Positions 18,089 through 21,769 of a DNA stretch of 21,769 bases are shown piece by piece. Positions within the stretch are counted from its first letter, which is position 1. The number at the start of each line of letters is the position of its first letter. Where the stretch lies: assembly GCA_037447605.1 (NCBI GenBank), contig CM074820.1:1265273-1287041 (forward strand), written 5' to 3'. Below the pieces are notes generated by a model that was not told the origin of the DNA, made no database searches, and worked only from the letters and a program-made list of their open reading frames with translations. A program made the translations under genes and the position numbers. This DNA is from Zygnema circumcarinatum (Eukaryota; Streptophyta; Zygnematophyceae; Zygnematales; Zygnemataceae).

Positions 18089-20830
18089 ATGGCGATGGAG
18101 AGCGTGGAGGAGGTGAAGGGCTCCGCGGGGGGCTGCCACGTGGCAGTCCTGACGTTGGACAGACCGAAGGCCCTGAACGCCATGAGCCTGGGTGAGTGCA
18201 CGGGCGGTTCGGTGTATCTGGTCCGTATTCTGATCCGGGGCATAGCAAATACTGGTACCCAGTCTTTGTTGTGGCAGGGCTTGGTAGGACTGTTACACTG
18301 AAGGGTAGGTTAGAGAGGGCGGAGGGGAGAGAGAGAGAGGGGAAGAGAGGGAGACAGAGTGACCGAGAGATAGGGAGAGAGCAGAGAGTGACGAGGTGCA
18401 GAGAGAGGGGAATAGAGGGAGAGAGAGAGAGACGGAGTCGGGAGAGGTTGGGAGGGAGACAGTTAACAGGGAAAAGCGATAGAGGAGAAGGAGACAGAGA
18501 TAACTAGACACAGAAAAACATGACGGCCTTGAGAATGCATGGAAGGACTCGTTACGCGTGTCACATGTGACAGAGGATCATGGGGAGGGAATTGGGAGGA
18601 GCAGAAAAGGGCAATGAAGGTAAAATGTTCATTGGTGCACTTGGGCGGAGTGTTCGCTCACTTTTTTTTCGGTCTGGCGAGGAGGCCAAGTTGGGCTTTT
18701 CTAATTTAGGATTTTTCTTTTTACGTACCTACGCGTCTTTTCAATTGAAGGCAATTCTGAGTGCTACCTCGTACTATGCAAGATAATCTGCACGGAATTC
18801 ATTTTCTTGGTCTTGCGATACTGTTCACTATACTCAGCCCAAGAAAAGAAGTGCAGCAAATGTTTGCAGAGATGTTGAACTCATGGGCAATGTTTTGCAG
18901 AAATGGATTTGGCTTATATGAGCCTCTTGGAGGAGTGGGAGAAGCGCCCCGAGGTGAAGGCAGTGCTGGTGGAAGGCAGCACCTCTCGAGCCTTCTGCTC
19001 TGGTAACTGAGTTCAAGCGCAAATATACAAAAAAGTGAATTTCTTGAATGCAGCTTCTGCTCTCTGCAAAATGTATCACCGCTAGCATTTGGTTCAGCCT
19101 TGACATAAGCAATGCCATAGTTTCTCTGAATATGATTACTTGACACAACCGACCTTTTTATGTTTAAGACGTCATAATGTTATGACATTATGAGATCGAA
19201 ATCATGATGCATCTTCAAAGTGCAGACAGAGGCTGCGGAATATTCTAAAGCCCATTCGGTTTTTTTTTACCAGAACCGGCCAGAAAAACTGAAACTGAAC
19301 TCATCAGCATATCAAGCTTGCCTGGCCCTTTCTTCAGTTGACTATATCTATCAAATTGAGCATTACATAAAGTTGCCAAGAGTTTCTTAAAGTAACTATG
19401 TAAGCAGTCTGCTGCTACATTAACACAATGTAGCAACACTGTCGCTGACAGTAGATAGCCCTCCGAAACCAACAAGATGATGCCTTCTTTTCCATCTTTT
19501 GAAGACAGATAAGATGCATAAAAAGACACATGCTCTTCTCACGTGTGGTTTCTTTTCCCTCGTGGTTTTCCTTTTTACTGAAAGGCATCAGGGGGCGATG
19601 TGAAGTGGATGACTACGACGGGAAAGCAGCAGCTGGGATTGCCACACGTGGCTGAAAAGGTGCTTCCAAATCCAAATCATGTTTGCATTGGAACCAAAGC
19701 AGATTTTCTGGATGTCCTAATCTATATTTTTCTTTATTTTTCATCAAAATAATTTGAACCCCCTCTACATAAATTTTTCCGGTCAGCTTCGGCGTGAACT
19801 TCTCAGCATAGGTTCTCAGCAAAAAAAAAAAAAAAAGCATGCGATTTATCGGTTATTTAGTGAAATGCTCGGATGGTTTTGGAAGATTTTGGCTCCATTT
19901 AAATCTGCAAGTAGACGGGATCTGGAGATAAAATTCAGAAACTTTGCATTGAATTTGTCCTTAAAGCACATGGAGATAAAGCATCTCTAGCATGGAATCC
20001 GCAACTGCCCTTTGCAGGTCTTCACTGCAGAGTACAAACTTATATGCAAAATTGCAAACTTCCAAAAGCCGTACATTTCCATAATGGATGGCATCACTAT
20101 GGGCTTTGGAATAGGCTTATCGTGCCATGGCTGCTATCGCGTCATCACTGAGGTCAGCACTTCTCCCCTGACGTCATCATTCCACTAGTAGTCTAGTACA
20201 CTTTTGTTACAGCATTTCACTCTGAATAACTCAATTTTTCTGACTGATCGATCGCGGATTTCCCACAGAGAACTACACTCGCTATGCCTGAGAACGGAAT
20301 TGGGTTATTTCCAGACATTGGCTTTGCATATTTGGCAGCAAAAACTCCTGGAAAGGGGGCCTTAGGTGAGCTTTCATTTCAATCTTTTCTTCTTTTTTTC
20401 TGTTCTCAATATGACAGCGCTACAGAGGCCTGCCAGATTCTTTTCTTAAGGCGAGGATATCATGTTTTTGGAAATGGGTTTTCGTGAAGCTCACTACCAC
20501 ATGCTCAATTGTAGAAATTTCATGAATGTTGGCAAGTCTGACTGCTTGTTTAAATTTACCACACCTTCTTTACAATCCGTTTCCCAGGTGCATATATGGC
20601 CCTCTGTGGTGCCCGAATCGGCAGTCCTGCAGATGCTCTCTTTTCCGGCTTGGCAACGCACTTTGTACCTTCTCAGGATATTCCTTCTCTTCGAGCAGCC
20701 CTTCTCAATGCCGATCTGTACACTCACTCACTCTCATATACCTTCACCCATGCCTTTACATCTTTCATAATATTGCCTTCAGTTGATCAAACAGGCTGAT
20801 ACTATCTGTGTGTGAGAGGGAGAGAGGTTC

Positions 20831-20894
<64 letters not shown>

Positions 20895-21698
20895 TCTGCA
20901 AGAGAGATTTCTATCTGAATGTTTTCACCCATGTTAGTAACCGCAGCTGCAGGGGAGGTGAATTTTCTAAGGCTATTGACTGACTTCACTTGACTTCGTC
21001 TTCACTTGCTCGTTTTCAGGACTGAGGATTCCTATGCAGCTATAGAGAATGTCCTTGAGAGGTTTGCAAAGCAACCAGAGGGGGAGTCCAAACTAAAGGC
21101 ACTTCTCCCAGTGATTGAAAAAGCATTCTCCAAAGAAAAGACTCTGCCTGAAGTCATTCTATACTTGACTGAATTGCGCGATTCAAAAGATACCGCAGGT
21201 GCGATGTCGGCTGGAAGTTGTGTCCTTTCCGCTATCATTTCCCAAGATCTTACATGCAAATGTATCCATGATCTTAATGAAGCCTCGTTCAGAAAGACAA
21301 GCTCTGAACCACATGCCAGAAATGCCGCTAACTAGTGACTTCTTTGCCTTGTTTCAGTTGCCGTCTGGGCAGAAGAGGCCCTGCAGGGCATAGCAAAGGG
21401 GGGCCCCTTCAGTCTGGCAGTCACAAAACGACACTTCGATGCTGTGGCGGATGAGGAGGGAAGGAATACGGTGAGGCTCCACCCCCCCTCCTTCAGTGGG
21501 AGGCCTTTTAGGGTTTTTAGGGTTTTAGGGTTTTTAGGGTTTTATAGGATTCCCGGTGTCTCCCCTGAGGGGGAGCCGGCTGTGGAGGGGAGGCAGGTGG
21601 CGGCGGTGATGAGGACGGAGTACCGCCTGGCGAGGCGGATTTCGTGCAGAGGGGATTTCGTGGAGGGAGTTCGAGCTGTGTTGGTGGATAAGGATCAG
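18089..21698 (+). CDS. HIBCH: 3-hydroxyisobutyryl-CoA hydrolase-like protein (crotonase superfamily), 3' end beyond the window
   Basis: Valine catabolism: cleaves 3-hydroxyisobutyryl-CoA to 3-hydroxyisobutyrate and CoA; the plant relatives are peroxisomal or mitochondrial. Exons seen: 18089-18191, 18901-19002, 19592-19659, 20018-20152, 20269-20365, 20588-20717, 21020-21198, 21358-21470, and 21570 (or 21597)-21698. All joints are in phase with GT-AG borders. Features in order: [29 protein letters not shown], the oxyanion-hole loop; [39 protein letters not shown], whose Glu and Asp match the catalytic pair of HIBCH/CHY1 enzymes; [22 protein letters not shown] and [17 protein letters not shown], the HIBCH C-terminal signature absent from simple enoyl-CoA hydratases. 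It most resembles the plant 'HIBCH-like protein 3' group, as recalled. The last exon, starting at the usual P.W block, is missing. The ATG at 18089 has a strong GCCGCCATGG context but leaves no transit peptide; an in-frame upstream ATG at 17825 would add 88 Arg-rich residues. Confidence 0.94.
18316..18500 (+). repeat. GA-rich polypurine tract in HIBCH intron 1
   Basis: About 185 bases strongly biased to G and A on the coding strand, with repeated GAGAGA and GGGAGA blocks, shortly after the first exon. Similar tracts occur in intron 6 (20835-20893, pure GA) and upstream of MAP70. The purine orientation on the sense strand is opposite to the CT tract in the helicase relic's intron. Confidence 0.85.
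20835..20894 (+). repeat. (GA)n microsatellite in HIBCH intron 6
   Basis: A run of about 60 bases of GA dinucleotides with a single AAAG interruption near the end. It lies between exons ending at 20717 and starting at 21020, so it does not touch the coding sequence. Confidence 0.95.
21505..21548 (+). repeat. Telomere-like repeat in HIBCH intron 8
   Basis: Strictly alternating TTTTAGGG and TTTTTAGGG units, about four in all, between the donor at 21471 and the acceptor near 21569. It reads TTTAGGG-type on the gene's sense strand, unlike the copies associated with MAP70 and TIM13, which are on the antisense strand of those genes. This intron is only about 100 bp, so the repeat makes up nearly half of it. 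Confidence 0.88.
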
Positions 21699-21708
21699 GT
21701 GAGGCTCC

Positions 21709-21769
<61 letters not shown>
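21699..21769 (+). repeat. (CT)n microsatellite truncating the window inside a HIBCH intron
   Basis: After the donor GATCAG|gtgagg the sequence becomes an almost pure CT repeat from about 21709 and runs to the last base. The assembly probably stopped here because the repeat could not be crossed. The final HIBCH exon(s) lie beyond it. Confidence 0.93.

Overview
The window is nuclear DNA from a eukaryote of the green-plant lineage, most likely a streptophyte (a charophyte-grade alga or an early-diverging land plant). The evidence is a complete gene for MAP70, a microtubule-associated protein known only from the plant lineage; a plant-type Pin1 without a WW domain; a plant-type 3-hydroxyisobutyryl-CoA hydrolase-like gene; GT-AG introns of 60 to over 1200 bp; many G-box (CACGTG) promoter elements; and degenerate TTTAGGG-like stretches. 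The species cannot be fixed from the sequence. The window begins in a 29-base poly-C run and ends in a (CT)n tract, so it looks like a contig bounded by simple sequence.

Layout, left to right. Positions 1-1449 hold no gene I can support. MAP70 lies on the minus strand (6386 to 1450, ten exons, about 597 aa). A 2.1 kb intergenic stretch (6387-8473) follows, with a polypurine tract, GC-rich G-box sequence and a CCAAT/ATTGG-rich degenerate repeat. TIM13, a small mitochondrial import chaperone, is on the minus strand (9969 to 8474, two exons, 87 aa). A 1.5 kb spacer separates it from a divergent plus-strand SLX9/FAM207-like ribosome-biogenesis gene (11487-13580). Next is a broken SNF2-family helicase relic on the plus strand (about 14596-15568), which has lost most of its ATPase core. 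Pin1-type parvulin is on the minus strand (17315 to 16718, two exons, 117 aa). It shares a 770 bp divergent promoter with a 3-hydroxyisobutyryl-CoA hydrolase-like gene on the plus strand (18089 to beyond the right end, nine exons seen).

The genes are unrelated housekeeping functions (cytoskeleton, mitochondrial import, ribosome assembly, proline isomerisation, valine catabolism), so there is no pathway cluster. The most notable signals are regulatory: nine copies of a 38-bp unit, each with an MSA-like ATCCAACGG core, in the Pin1/HIBCH divergent promoter; twelve CACGTG hexamers in about 530 bp of that promoter; and an identically spaced G-box/CCAAT module upstream of both MAP70 and TIM13. I found no evidence for a wholly new biological system. 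All exon models were built by eye from reading-frame continuity, splice consensus and recalled family sequence, without any search.
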